A stretch of 64,000 nucleotides of DNA from Streptomyces lacrimifluminis (GCF_014646095.1 NZ_BMMU01000021.1:106420-170419); one strand, 5' to 3'; counted from the stretch's first letter, positions 1-8,780 are shown. Notes: generated from the sequence alone by a model not told the origin. Numbers and translations are program-made.

Positions 1-483
1 CGCACCTGGATCCGGCGGAGTTCCAGCGCGCCCGGCAGGCTCCTCCGACCTCGCCTCCGGTTCCGAACCCGCCTTCGGCTCCGGTTCCGGGACGGCAGCC
101 GTCGCCGTGATCTCCACCAACTGCCCCGGGTAGCCGAGGCAGGCCACCCCGATCAGGGTCGAAGAATGAGGTCCGGTGGACAGGCCGGACGCCTCCACGA
201 CCTCCCAGACGGCGGACAGAACCCCGGGCTCGCCGCTCACGACATACACGTCGGTCGTCAGGACATGTGCGAAGTCGCTGTCCACCGCCCGGAGTTGCTC
301 GCCCAGATTGGCGATCACCTGTTGCGCCTGTCGTACGGGATCGCCCACGCCGACGATCCTCCCCTCCGCGTCCAGTGGCACGGAGCCCGCGAGAAACGCG
401 AGACGCGTGCCCGCCTCGACGACGCTGGCGTGGGAGTACGTGGGCGGCGGGAACAGGCCGGGGACAGTGACGCGCTTGAGCAT
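1..483 (-). CDS. RidA (YjgF/UK114) family protein, C-terminus beyond window
   Basis: Reading leftward from an ATG at 483, 161 codons stay open to the window edge. Residues 1-130 have the RidA fold pattern: an N-terminal beta region, GRIVGVGDP, a helix with QAQQVIANL, then TTDVYVV and QLVEITATAAV. Classical RidA proteins are imine/enamine deaminases of about 130 residues that use a conserved Arg in a P-A-R motif just before the last strands. Here that place reads G-P-H-S-S-T (residues 104-109), so the catalytic Arg seems to be missing. After residue 131 comes a Glu/Pro-rich low-complexity tail not normal for the family. Family assignment is firm; deaminase activity is doubtful. Confidence 0.85.
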   Translation of the reverse strand, partial: MLKRVTVPGLFPPPTYSHASVVEAGTRLAFLAGSVPLDAEGRIVGVGDPVRQAQQVIANLGEQLRAVDSDFAHVLTTDVYVVSGEPGVLSAVWEVVEASGLSTGPHSSTLIGVACLGYPGQLVEITATAAVPEPEPKAGSEPEARSEEPAGRAGTPPDPGA

Positions 484-718
484 GGGGGCTCCTGGAGTGC
501 GGGGCGAAGGCGGGACGGCGGAACGAGCGGCGGACCCATGGGGGCGCCCGCAGGGCAACCTGCCGATCATGCGGAGTGCCGGGTGGCGTGCGCACCCGAT
601 TTTCCGTCGGGGCGCGTTGTTGTTGCCGTGCAGCGGTCGCTGTTCGCCCTCGGCCCCTCCTGTCCGCGGCCTGTCTGTGTGTCCGCCCCTCAGGTTTCCC
701 GGCTGCCGCGGTGGTGTG

Positions 719-1678
719 TCAGTCGCGGCGTGAAGGGGACGACCGGCCGTACAGGCCCGTCAGTCGCCAGCCGTCGTCGCGGGCGACCTGCTCGAAGATC
801 TGGATCTTCCGTGCGAGTCCCTCCGGGTCGCCGATGTCGCACCAGCGGCCCGCGACCGCCTCGGCCCACTCCTCCTCCCCTCTCACCAACGGCCATCCGC
901 GCACGGCGAGATGCAGTGCGATCGTCGACCGCGCGTAGTACCGGACGGCGTTCGGTTCGTCGCGGGTACGGGCGTACTCCTCGGCCTCCCGCAGCCGCAG
1001 CCGCCCGTCGACGGCACCGGCGACGAGCAGCGGGACCGTGGCACCGGCTGCGCACGCCTTCGGATCCGCGACCAGGAACGTCAACTCGCCCTCGCTCTCC
1101 GTGACTTCGTACCGGGGCAGATATGACAGCCGGGCGAGCCCGAGCGCGTGCTTCCACGACGTCACCCACAGGCCCCGGTTGAGGTAGTAGCGGACGCTCC
1201 GCTGCCAGGTCCAGTACGTGTCGAGGCGGAAGCCGTGCAGGCCCTCGGCGCGGCACGCCTCGTACACCGTGTCCAGTGCCGACGAGGCCAGGCCGCGCCG
1301 CCGGGCGACGGGATGGACGTACAGTGACGAGACCCGCAGCGAACCCACGCCGCTCGGCCAGGTGTCCACGGCGACGGTCCCGAGCGGTCCCCTCGGCCGA
1401 CCGTCTTCCCTGTCCTCGGCGGGGTCCCGGATCCAGTACCTCCTGCAGTGGTCGTCCTCGTGCTCGTACTCCCGCCCGGCCGCCCCCAGCCGGAGGCGCA
1501 ACCGCTTCTCGTGCGAGGCCGTGATCGAGTCCGGGTCGGCGCACGCGCCGAGGGCGCCCTCGGCGAGTGAGGCCAGGTCCCAGCGTGCGAACCGCTGTCC
1601 TTCGGCGGGCCCCACCGGGCACAGGCCGGGGCACGCCGACAGCCGTTCGTGCACGCGCAGGGCGAGATCGTCTTTCAT
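719..1678 (-). CDS. GNAT-family N-acetyltransferase
   Basis: A 319-residue protein with a GNAT core in the middle. Residues 97-125 form the beta4 strand region (GTVAVDTWPSG, then LRVSSLYVHP), followed by the acetyl-CoA pyrophosphate-binding motif R-R-R-G-L-A at about residues 126-131 and the usual helix. The TYWTWQRSVRYYLNRGLW stretch matches the family's end of domain. About 110 residues beyond the core have no recognised fold. The acceptor substrate cannot be told from sequence. It is a single gene transcribed toward the RidA-like gene, with 235 bases between them in which I see no further gene. Confidence 0.8.
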   Translation of the reverse strand: MKDDLALRVHERLSACPGLCPVGPAEGQRFARWDLASLAEGALGACADPDSITASHEKRLRLRLGAAGREYEHEDDHCRRYWIRDPAEDREDGRPRGPLGTVAVDTWPSGVGSLRVSSLYVHPVARRRGLASSALDTVYEACRAEGLHGFRLDTYWTWQRSVRYYLNRGLWVTSWKHALGLARLSYLPRYEVTESEGELTFLVADPKACAAGATVPLLVAGAVDGRLRLREAEEYARTRDEPNAVRYYARSTIALHLAVRGWPLVRGEEEWAEAVAGRWCDIGDPEGLARKIQIFEQVARDDGWRLTGLYGRSSPSRRD

Positions 1679-1763
1679 GGCCGGAGCGTAGGGACGGGAG
1701 TGGTGCGCCTGTCCGGCTCAGGAGGGGATCTCACCTGGGTGTTCACCTTGGCGATGGACCCGC

Positions 1764-2474
1764 CTATTGGTCGCGCGTTTGCCTCTCGCACTCCTGTTCC
1801 AGTGGCGGATACGCCTCGGCGATGGCCGCGCGGATCCGTCGGCGGAGCAGGTCCGTGGCCTCGGCCCGTGCGGAGTCCCGCTCGCCTCCCGGCAGACCGT
1901 CCAGCAGTTGGTCGTAGTGGTTCATCCGGTGCCGCAGATAGTCGACCTTCCAAGGGGCGAGAGAGGCGCGGCCGGCACGGCCCGTGTCCTGTACGGAGTT
2001 GGCGTCGGTCAGCTCGATCGGCCCGCCGGCCGCCGCCTCGCGGCGCGCCCGGTGTTCCACCGCCCGCAGGGCCAGCTTGCGCGGGTCCAGGCGCGGAACC
2101 TCGATCGGCTCGGTCCTGATCCGCTCCAGGACCTCCGACCGCCGACGCCGGACGGCGTTCCGCACCGCAACCGACCGTCGCGCCGAGGATTCCGCCACCC
2201 TCCGGTACTCGTCGGTCCGCTCGGCCGCCGTGACCCGCTCGACGCGGTACAGCCGGACCTGGGGCGCCGTCCTGAGCCGCGGATTGACTCTGAGGCGGTC
2301 AGGTGTCCCGAGCAGCCGGTGCACCATCCCGCCGGTCCACCCACGAGCCCGCAGCCCCGCCGAGGAGACGTACCGCTGCCCGTCCTCCTCATAGCCCTCA
2401 TAGTCCTCGGAACCCTGACGGTCCTGAGGCTCCCGACTGTCCTCGTAGCTCTGATCACTGGCATGGCAGTCCAT
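1764..2474 (-). CDS. Conserved Arg-rich hypothetical protein with helix-turn-helix-like motif
   Basis: A 236-residue soluble, charged protein that I do not recognise as a named family. An acidic Asp/Glu/Gln-rich N-terminus (residues 1-35) is followed by a motif with G-L-R-A-R-G-W-T, L-L-G-x-P-D and LYRVERV, whose spacing resembles a MerR/XRE-like DNA-reading helix pair. Two Arg/Glu-rich helical segments follow. The start is supported by a strong ribosome-binding site (GGGGAGG) eight bases before the ATG. A variant DNA-damage-type promoter lies upstream at 2523-2545. A regulatory or DNA-binding role is inference. Confidence 0.7.
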   Translation of the reverse strand: MDCHASDQSYEDSREPQDRQGSEDYEGYEEDGQRYVSSAGLRARGWTGGMVHRLLGTPDRLRVNPRLRTAPQVRLYRVERVTAAERTDEYRRVAESSARRSVAVRNAVRRRRSEVLERIRTEPIEVPRLDPRKLALRAVEHRARREAAAGGPIELTDANSVQDTGRAGRASLAPWKVDYLRHRMNHYDQLLDGLPGGERDSARAEATDLLRRRIRAAIAEAYPPLEQECERQTRDQ

Positions 2475-2865
2475 GGCTACCTCCCCGCAGTTCGGTCGTC
2501 ACTCTCTGTGACGACACCCCCTATTGAAGCGCCCACCACTGACAACCGCCCGAGCCGCCCTGGGGCAGGGAGCCGAACGGTTCGCTCTCGGGAGGTCAGC
2601 ACAGGACCGAGTCCCGTTGCCGGCCATGCCCGCAGGTTCCGTCAGGAGGGCTCGAAGCTCTCGGTGCCAGTCGCCACCGTTGTCCGACAGCCGGTCCACC
2701 GGACCGCCCTTCCGTTCATAAAGAAAGCGGGTTTCCCGCCGACCGTCACATCCCCGAAATGCTTGCGGCCCCTCTCCTCCACCGACCCGATCTACGCTGG
2801 ACACCACAGCCCGGCCGACGTCGCCCGAAGGCATCGCACCCCCGCCCTCGCCCGACAGGAGCCCT
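2475..2865. other. Intergenic region between divergent genes
   Basis: 391 bases between the leftward hypothetical gene and the rightward FUSC gene. It holds the variant RecA-NDp-type promoter (2523-2545, minus strand), a small perfect hairpin (GCGGG-TTT-CCCGC, 2727-2739) and the FUSC ribosome-binding site (ACAGGAG near 2855). I see no coding potential beyond antisense shadows. Confidence 0.6.
2523..2545 (-). promoter_or_regulatory. Variant RecA-NDp/PafBC-type promoter
   Basis: On the minus strand the sequence is TTGTCAGTG, 8 bases, then TTCAAT. The upstream box is a perfect match to TTGTCRGTG and the spacing is exact, but the -10 has TT instead of TA at its first two positions. Transcription would start about 40 bases before the hypothetical gene at 2474. 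The same TTCANT variant occurs at 17431-17453. Confidence 0.55.
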
Positions 2866-4731
2866 GTGTCACGCCCCAGCAGCACGCGCCCGCGCCTCGC
2901 CCTGCCGCCCTGGCTCGCCCACGCGCTGCGCGCCCAGCGAGGGCCCGTTCCCTGGAACGCGGTCGTCCGGGGTGCGCTGGCCGCCGGGCCGTTGCTGCTG
3001 GCCGGAGTGCTGGCCGACCGCACCTCCCTCGGCGTCGTCGCCGCGCTCGGTGCCATGCTCGCCGGGATCAACGACCGGCCGGGCAGCCGGCGTTCCTCCG
3101 TCAGGCGGCTCGGCGTGCCCGCGTCGGCCGGGGCTGTCGGTCTGGTCGTCGGGACGTACGCCGGACAGCAGTTCGCCGCCGTGCCGCTGACCCTTCTCCT
3201 CACCGCCCTCGGGCTCCTGGCGGGCGGGATGAGTGCCATCGGGCCCGTCGCGTCCGGCGCCGGTACACAACTGCTCGTCGCCGCCGCCATCGGGGCCGGG
3301 ATGCCGTTGCCCGAGCCGGGCTGGCAGCGGGCCCTGTTCTTCGTCGCGGGCGCCGGCTGGCTGCTCGCCCTGCGGCTCGCGCTGCCCACCCCCGGTGCCG
3401 GCGCCGGTGACTTCCGCTTCGACGGGGAACGTGCCGCTGTCGCCGCCGTGTACGACGCCGTCGCAGACCTCCTCGACGCCGCCGGTACGGACGAGGCAGG
3501 CGCCCGGCGCGTCGCCCTCACCGCCGCGCTCGACCACGCCCAGGACGCCCTCGGCGGACCCCGGCTGCGCCAGTACGCCAGCTCCGCGGACGAGCGACGG
3601 CTGCGCACCCAGTACGCCGCCGCGCTGCCCCTCGCCGAGGCCGCGACCGCCCTCGCCTGGACCGGGGACGCCCTCCACGCGCGCGTGGCGCAAGGGCCCC
3701 GGCGTCTCGCCGCCGCCGTACGGACCAACACCCACACCGGGCCGCTGCCCGCCCCGGCCCGCTCCGCGCCCGGGCTGCGCGCCCTCGACGACGCGCTGCT
3801 GCACGCCGCCGACGCCTTCGACCGGGGCGGCGACACACACGACCTGCACACCCGGCGCCGTACCGTCGCCGCCCTGCTCCGTACGGCCGTCGACTCCGGT
3901 GGACGCGAGTACGGGCTGCGGGTGGCGCTCTGCTTCGGGGCCGGTTCGGCCGTCGCGCAGACGACGCACCACGCCCACTGGTACTGGATTCCGGCCACCG
4001 CCGTCTTCCTGGTCAAGCCCGACCTGGGGCCGCTCGTCTCGCGCGTCCTGTGCCGGGCGGCGGGGACCGTCCTCGGGGCCGTTGTCTTCGCCGGGTTCGC
4101 GGCCGTGCTGCCCCGGCCCGAGGGGCTCGTCGCGCTCGTGGCCGTGAGCGGCGCGCTGATCCCGGTCGCCACCCGGCACTTCGCCGCCCAGACCGCCGTC
4201 GTCACGGTGCTGGTGCTCGCCCTCGTGATGGTGGGCGGCGAACCCCAGGCGTCCTGGAGCCGGATCCTCGAGACACTGGTCGCCTGTGCCCTCGTCCTCA
4301 TCGTCGGACATCTGCCGATGCCCGGTCAGCGCGGCGGAGGCGTACGGGCGCGGCTGGCGCGGGCCGCCGAGGCCGCGCAGGCGTACCTCCAGCATGTGCT
4401 GAGCGGCTCGGACGACCGGCACGCGCGCTGGATGCTGCGCCGCGAGGCCTATCGCGCGCTCGCCGAGGCCCGTACGGCCATCGCGCACTCGGCGGCCGAA
4501 CTGCCCGCGCTGGCCCGGCACACCGAGGGGACGGAGGAAGTCGCCGCCACCCTCGAACGACTTGTCGACACGACGACAGCCTGTGCCGTGCACCTGGACG
4601 ACACCGGACGCCTCAGTCGCCGGCACACCGAACACCTCACCGAACTTCTGGACGAACTCGCCGAGCGGCGTGAGCGCGCCGGGCTGCGCCTGCGCGTACC
4701 GGGAGCGGGGGAGAGGCCCCTCGCGGGCTGA
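2866..4731 (+). CDS. FUSC-family (aromatic-acid-exporter-like) membrane protein
   Basis: A 621-residue membrane protein with the duplicated FUSC layout. A first block of transmembrane helices spans about residues 30-165, a soluble helical region about 175-340 and a second block about 345-490 (YGLRVALCFGAGSAV, IPATAVFLVKPDLGPLVSRVLCRAAGT), followed by a helical cytoplasmic tail. The FGSR/KPD-type motif at the start of the second block is characteristic of the FUSC and AaeB/YccS families, which export aromatic carboxylates or similar compounds. The GTG start has an AGGAG-like ribosome-binding site. The substrate is unknown. It ends 22 bases from the convergent phosphatase-family gene. Confidence 0.85.
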   Translation: MSRPSSTRPRLALPPWLAHALRAQRGPVPWNAVVRGALAAGPLLLAGVLADRTSLGVVAALGAMLAGINDRPGSRRSSVRRLGVPASAGAVGLVVGTYAGQQFAAVPLTLLLTALGLLAGGMSAIGPVASGAGTQLLVAAAIGAGMPLPEPGWQRALFFVAGAGWLLALRLALPTPGAGAGDFRFDGERAAVAAVYDAVADLLDAAGTDEAGARRVALTAALDHAQDALGGPRLRQYASSADERRLRTQYAAALPLAEAATALAWTGDALHARVAQGPRRLAAAVRTNTHTGPLPAPARSAPGLRALDDALLHAADAFDRGGDTHDLHTRRRTVAALLRTAVDSGGREYGLRVALCFGAGSAVAQTTHHAHWYWIPATAVFLVKPDLGPLVSRVLCRAAGTVLGAVVFAGFAAVLPRPEGLVALVAVSGALIPVATRHFAAQTAVVTVLVLALVMVGGEPQASWSRILETLVACALVLIVGHLPMPGQRGGGVRARLARAAEAAQAYLQHVLSGSDDRHARWMLRREAYRALAEARTAIAHSAAELPALARHTEGTEEVAATLERLVDTTTACAVHLDDTGRLSRRHTEHLTELLDELAERRERAGLRLRVPGAGERPLAG

Positions 4732-4753
4732 GGGCGGGTCCGCGCCGGCCGCG

Positions 4754-5704
4754 TCAGCCGATGCGTACCCATACCGGCGCGTGGTCCGAGCCCGGTGCGC
4801 CTCGTCGGGCCTCCGGGTCCGGGCCGACCGACGGGAGGGCGGGCGCCGAGTTTCCCGGCAGGCCCGTGCCCGCCTCCACCGTGCGGTGCACCAGGCGGTG
4901 GCTCAGGAGGACGTGGTCGATGAGTTCGCGGCGTCCCGAGTTGATCCGCGAGTAGCGCTGTTCGGCCGGAATGAGCGGGGCCACGTCCCACAGACGCGTC
5001 GCGTCACCTTTGTCGTCGTGGTCGTAGCCGGGCGTGCCGATCTCCGAGCCGGGCGGGCCGAGCAGGATCTGGGTGGTCGCCGCCTGCACCCCGTCGTTCA
5101 GGTCGCCCAGGACCAGCACGTCCCGCGTGCGGCCCTCACCGGCCAGCAGATCGACCGCGAGAGCCCGCAGCGCGGTCGCCTCGGCGGTGCGCCGGTACAG
5201 GGCGTACGCGCCGAAGCGGGCCCGTTCACCCTCGTCGAGCGGGTGGAAACGGCCGTTCGGATACGACAGCAGCTTCGACTTCAGATGGGCGACGGCCGCC
5301 CGCAACGGCCCGCCCCCGGTGTCCGCCTCCACCGCCAGGAAACCGCGACCCGCCACGGAGACCTCCAGGCCCGAGTCGTCCACCTGCACCGGAACCAGCT
5401 TCGCCGGGAAGGCGTTCGTGTCGGCGAGCACCTCGAACGGCAGGCGGCCGAGGAAACCGACCCGGATGCCCCGGCTGTCCGGGAACCGCGAGGTCGCGAC
5501 GCTCCAGCCGCTGCCCAGCAGGTCGACCAGATCGTGCAGCGCCTCGGTGTCGCCGACCTCCTGGACGGCGAGCAGCGTCGGGTCGAGCTCCGTGATCACG
5601 GCGGCGAGGGCGGCGAGTTTCGCCTCGTACGCCGCGTCGTCCTTCGGCCCGGACGGGCCGCCCGGGCGGTAGAGGTTCTCCAGGTTCCAGGTGGCGACGA
5701 GCAT
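4754..5704 (-). CDS. Endonuclease/exonuclease/phosphatase family protein
   Basis: A 316-residue protein with all the metal-binding signatures of the DNase I-like superfamily: ATWNLENLY at residues 4-12, a VQEVGD glutamate motif, GDLND in the middle of the protein, and SDHAPVWV at the C-terminus. These residues bind Mg2+ and hydrolyse phosphodiester or phosphomonoester bonds. No signal peptide or lipobox is visible, so it is probably cytoplasmic. The actual substrate (nucleic acid, inositol phosphate or sphingolipid type) cannot be settled. Confidence 0.85.
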   Translation of the reverse strand: MLVATWNLENLYRPGGPSGPKDDAAYEAKLAALAAVITELDPTLLAVQEVGDTEALHDLVDLLGSGWSVATSRFPDSRGIRVGFLGRLPFEVLADTNAFPAKLVPVQVDDSGLEVSVAGRGFLAVEADTGGGPLRAAVAHLKSKLLSYPNGRFHPLDEGERARFGAYALYRRTAEATALRALAVDLLAGEGRTRDVLVLGDLNDGVQAATTQILLGPPGSEIGTPGYDHDDKGDATRLWDVAPLIPAEQRYSRINSGRRELIDHVLLSHRLVHRTVEAGTGLPGNSAPALPSVGPDPEARRGAPGSDHAPVWVRIG

Positions 5705-5852
5705 GCCGGCTCCCCCTCAAAGTCCCAGCAGGTTCCGCGAGTTCCAGCGGTGACGCGTCCAGCGTGCCCGCGCCGCCATCCCGGCGACAGGGCTGCGCCG
5801 GGATGCGCGGTCCACGTCGCGCACGGGCACGACCGCGCCGTACGGTGGCCGC

Positions 5853-6333
5853 ATGACGCCTTCTCCCGCTGCTCCCGCGGATCTCGGCATCACCGGCTGC
5901 ACCGCCCTCCTCCACACCGACGCCGGCGAAGGGATCGAGTTCGCCGAGGACGCCTCGATCGCCGTACGGGGAGGGGCCACCGAGGCGATCGGGGTGGGCG
6001 TCGAGCTCCCGGACGCCGTGGAACCCATCGACGCGCGCGGGCGGTGGACTCGGCGAGTGGATCGGCGGCCTGGCACCGGGCCGGAAGGCCGACATCATCC
6101 TCGTCGATCTCACCGGGCCGCACACCCAGCCCGTGCACGACCTCGCCGCCACCCTCGTCCACAGCGCCCGCTCCTCGGACGTCCGGACGACGATCGTCGA
6201 CGGCCGCGTCCTCATGCGCGACCGGGAACTGCTGACCCTCGATGTACCGGAGATCGTCCGGGAGCTGGGGGAGCGGCTGCCCGCGCTCGTCGACCGGAGC
6301 CACGGCAGGCGGATCCAGGAGTACGACGCCTGA
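5853..6333 (+). pseudogene. Amidohydrolase (ATZ/TRZ or 8-oxoguanine deaminase-like) pseudogene, internally deleted
   Basis: The first 62 codons encode the N-terminal beta-sandwich of a cytosine deaminase-like amidohydrolase, ending in PIDARG, where the family would continue to the metal-binding H-x-H. From about 6043, one frame over, the sequence becomes the family's C-terminus: LGEWIGGLAPGRKADIILVD, then PHTQPVHD, ATLVHSARSSDV and IVDGRVL, ending at 6333. The catalytic barrel, roughly 300 codons with all metal ligands, is absent and the two halves are out of phase, so no active enzyme can be made. A TACGGT -10-like box six bases before the ATG could still give a leaderless transcript. Confidence 0.85.
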
Positions 6334-6421
6334 AGTCCTTCCGCCGGCGCCGATGAGTTTCGCGTGCCCCACCGGTCCACCCCTGAGAACGGACTGTTCC
6401 ACAACGGGGCATGGAGGGGCG

Positions 6422-7063
6422 ATGACACTTCCGCGGATCGTTTCGCGCGACGAGTGGCGGGCGGCACGCGAGGCGTTGCTGGTCAAGGAGGAGGTCGTCA
6501 CGCGCGCGCGTGACGCGCTGGGCGCCGAGCGGCGTGAGCTGCCCATGGTCGAGGTCGACGCGGAGTACGTGTTCGAGGGCGGCGACGGCAAGGCGACCCT
6601 GCTCGACCTCTTCGGGGGCCGCCGCGGGCTCGTGGTCCACCACTTCATGTTCGACCCCGAGTGGGAGGCGGGCTGCCCCGGCTGCTCGGAGTTCCTCGAC
6701 CACGTGGGTCACCTGGCGCACCTGTGGGCACGCGACACCTCGTTCGCGGTCGTGTCCCGGGCCCCGTACACGCGGATCCTGTCGTTCAAGGCACGGATGG
6801 GGTGGACGGTGCCGTGGTACTCGTCGCACGGCACCGACTTCGACCGCGACTTCCCGGTGCTGCCCGAGAGCGCGGAGGAGGTCGTCGAGCGGTCCGGGGT
6901 GAGCTGCTTCCTGCGGGACCGTGACCAGGTCTTCCACACGTACTCGGCGTACGGACGTGGCCTCGACGGCCTCGGCTCGGCCACCAGCTTCCTGGACCTC
7001 ATGCCCCTGGGAGCGCCCGGGGACAGCGAACGCGTGCGCCATCACGACGCGTACGAGTACTGA
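6422..7063 (+). CDS. DUF899 thioredoxin-like protein
   Basis: A 213-residue DUF899 protein. The ATG at 6422 gives the family N-terminus (VSRDEWRAAREALLVKEE); a longer reading frame upstream is spurious. The signature VVHHFMFDPEW leads to a C-P-G-C pair (Cys85, Cys88), placed like a thioredoxin active site, followed by F-L-D-H-V-G-H-L and a FHTYSAYGRG block. The family has a thioredoxin-like fold and its biochemical role is mostly untested; some members are annotated as dithiol-disulfide isomerases. Purine-rich GGAGGGG lies just before the start. Confidence 0.8.
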   Translation: MTLPRIVSRDEWRAAREALLVKEEVVTRARDALGAERRELPMVEVDAEYVFEGGDGKATLLDLFGGRRGLVVHHFMFDPEWEAGCPGCSEFLDHVGHLAHLWARDTSFAVVSRAPYTRILSFKARMGWTVPWYSSHGTDFDRDFPVLPESAEEVVERSGVSCFLRDRDQVFHTYSAYGRGLDGLGSATSFLDLMPLGAPGDSERVRHHDAYEY

Positions 7064-7126
7064 TACGGGCAGCGACAAAGAGGGCGTAGTGGGGGTAACG
7101 GGATGAGGTGATCCTCACATCCGGCG

Positions 7127-7402
7127 GTGAACGAGTGTCAACTGCGTCTCAGTACGGTCACCGGGCGAGGCCCTTTCCCCATGATGAGCGTTTATCTCTA
7201 TGAGATCAGCGCTACATGGAGGTGCAGGGTGAACGGGCGAAAGGTGCTCGAACGCTTTCCCGCCGGCGGGCCCCGTGGTTCCTGGCCCGCGGAGGAGTTC
7301 GCGCAGGCGCGGCGCCTGGAGGGTCAGGCCGCCGAGGTCGTCATGGACCTCGCGACGGACACGTTCCTCGTGATCGTGCGGGGCGGAGTCATGGCGGAGT
7401 GA
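7127..7402 (+). CDS. Small hypothetical protein (doubtful)
   Basis: A 91-codon frame, or 74 to 73 codons if it starts at the ATG pair at 7178-7183. The peptide MMSVYLYEISATWRCRVNGRK followed by a RFPAGGPRGSWPAEEF stretch has normal composition and ends before a convergent gene. I recognise no family and see no good ribosome-binding site. It may be a real small protein or a chance frame. Confidence 0.35.
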   Translation: MNECQLRLSTVTGRGPFPMMSVYLYEISATWRCRVNGRKVLERFPAGGPRGSWPAEEFAQARRLEGQAAEVVMDLATDTFLVIVRGGVMAE

Positions 7403-7430
7403 AGCGGTCGCCGGGCCCGAACGAAGGGGT

Positions 7431-7841
7431 TCAGGCGCTGATCGGCCTCGACCACGTCGGAATGGTCCCCGTCACCTGACAGAGGGCGAGGTAGAGGGGT
7501 ATCGGCGGGGTGTACGGGAGGGTGTCGTGCGGGCGGTGCAGAAGAGCTGGGAGGCGCGGGGCGCCGAGGACCACCGCTCCCGTGGAGTAGTGCGCCGGGG
7601 TCGGCCACTCCAGGGCGTAGTCGGAGTCGGCGGGGACGAGCCACCACCAGTGACCCGCGTCCGCGTACACACAGCCCACGCGCGGGAGCCGGGGCAGTAT
7701 CTGAGGGCCGAAGCGGGCGGGCACCGCCACCGCGTCGCAGCCCAGGGGAGCGGTCATGCCGCCCGGTATCGGAAGACGCAGGGGAGTTTCCGGACGGGGC
7801 GGACTGTGCAGGTGGCGATTCACGCGCACCAGCGTGTCCAT
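7431..7841 (-). CDS. Conserved Streptomyces hypothetical protein
   Basis: A 136-residue protein from the ATG at 7841 (GTG at 7850 is an alternative). It is rich in Pro and aromatics, with CVYADAGHWWWLVPADSDY and YTPPIPLYLALCQVTG as the most distinctive parts. It has no membrane segment, signal peptide or catalytic motif that I can identify. It starts about 30 bases after the ATPase-fold gene ends, in the same direction, so the two are probably cotranscribed as part of the WhiJ/AbaA-like cluster. Function unknown. Confidence 0.65.
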   Translation of the reverse strand: MDTLVRVNRHLHSPPRPETPLRLPIPGGMTAPLGCDAVAVPARFGPQILPRLPRVGCVYADAGHWWWLVPADSDYALEWPTPAHYSTGAVVLGAPRLPALLHRPHDTLPYTPPIPLYLALCQVTGTIPTWSRPISA

Positions 7842-7873
7842 GCTGATCACCCGGCCCCCGGTGGACGAACCCC

Positions 7874-8557
7874 TTACACCCATTCGGCCTCTGTCCCCGT
7901 CCCCGTTGTCGCGTGCCCCTGAAACCGGTGGCGCCCGTGATGCCCGTGGTGCGCCTGAGTGTCGTCGGCGGGCTCCGGTTCCGGGTCGCCGCCCGTGCCG
8001 GGGCGGGGCGGTGGCGCGCCCCAGCCGAGGTCGCCGCGGACCGCTGTGCCGTCGTGGGCGTCGGCGCCCGTGTCGGCCGCCCGGGCGAGTTCCGCCCAGA
8101 CCAGCAGGCCGGGGCCGTGCTCCTGGGCGCCCCAGGCCCTGCACATGGCCTCGACGAGGAGCAGCCCCCTCCCCTGCTCGTCATCGGGGCGCTGCGGCGA
8201 CTGATGGGGCACGCCGGGCGCGCAGCCCTCGTCACGCACGGCTATCCGGACCAGGTCGGCGCCGTCGTGCAGCTCGCAGACTATGTGGCTGCTCGCGGTG
8301 TGCACGATGGCGTTGGTGACCAGCTCGGTGACGACCAGGGCCGCCGTGTCACAGGTGTCCTCGCAGACCGACCAGCCCGTGAGCCGGGCACGCGTCAGGC
8401 GGCGGGCCTGCGCGGGCGAGCCCGGATGGGCGGCCAGCTCGAAGCGGAACCGGCGCTCGGCCGCCGTACCAGGTCGCAGCGGGGCTGCGGACCCGGGACC
8501 GGAGCGGTCCGCGGCGGCGTCTGTTCCTAAGGGCGGGGACGGAATCACGCTTGCCAC
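7874..8557 (-). CDS. HATPase-domain anti-sigma-like regulatory protein
   Basis: About 227 residues. Residues 40-165 are a GHKL ATPase of the SpoIIAB/RsbW type: the N-box is in ALVVTELVTNAIVHT (key Glu and Asn), G1 is VRDEGCAPG and G2 is GRGLLLVEAM. A disordered His/Pro/Gly-rich tail follows. Such proteins bind ATP and usually act as anti-sigma or partner-switching factors; free-standing ones cluster with WhiJ-like regulators in Streptomyces. The GTG at 8557 follows GGGGAG; GTG at 8548 is a possible alternative. The divergent neighbour is the XRE/DUF5753 regulator. Confidence 0.8.
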   Translation of the reverse strand: MASVIPSPPLGTDAAADRSGPGSAAPLRPGTAAERRFRFELAAHPGSPAQARRLTRARLTGWSVCEDTCDTAALVVTELVTNAIVHTASSHIVCELHDGADLVRIAVRDEGCAPGVPHQSPQRPDDEQGRGLLLVEAMCRAWGAQEHGPGLLVWAELARAADTGADAHDGTAVRGDLGWGAPPPRPGTGGDPEPEPADDTQAHHGHHGRHRFQGHATTGTGTEAEWV

Positions 8558-8573
8558 TATCTCCCCGCCGTGA

Positions 8574-8588
8574 ACACTTGGCAAGTGT
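8574..8588. promoter_or_regulatory. Perfect palindrome ACACTTG-G-CAAGTGT
   Basis: Seven-base arms around one central base, ending 17 bases before the start of the HATPase gene, inside the divergent control region it shares with the XRE regulator. It is a likely operator or a 5'-UTR hairpin over the ribosome-binding site. Confidence 0.5.
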
Positions 8589-8609
8589 CACTCTGAAAAA
8601 TGCAGAGTG
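8589..8609. promoter_or_regulatory. Inverted repeat CACTCTG-N7-CAGAGTG
   Basis: It abuts the previous palindrome directly, has perfect 7-base arms and lies between the divergent HATPase and XRE genes. The pair may be two operator sites for one regulator; the neighbouring XRE protein is the obvious candidate, by position only. Confidence 0.45.
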
Positions 8610-8780
8610 CGGTGTGACGGAGTGGAACGGCGTGGCACACTGCTCGCAACAGCACTCGGAGCGGCGCCAGTTGGGACTTTCGGCAGGTTTTCGAATAAAC
8701 CTTCGAATAGATTCCCGGTGGCGCCGCCGGGCTGTCAGGACTTCTCATCGGCGTATGCCGATGCTCGATGGAGGTGGAGC

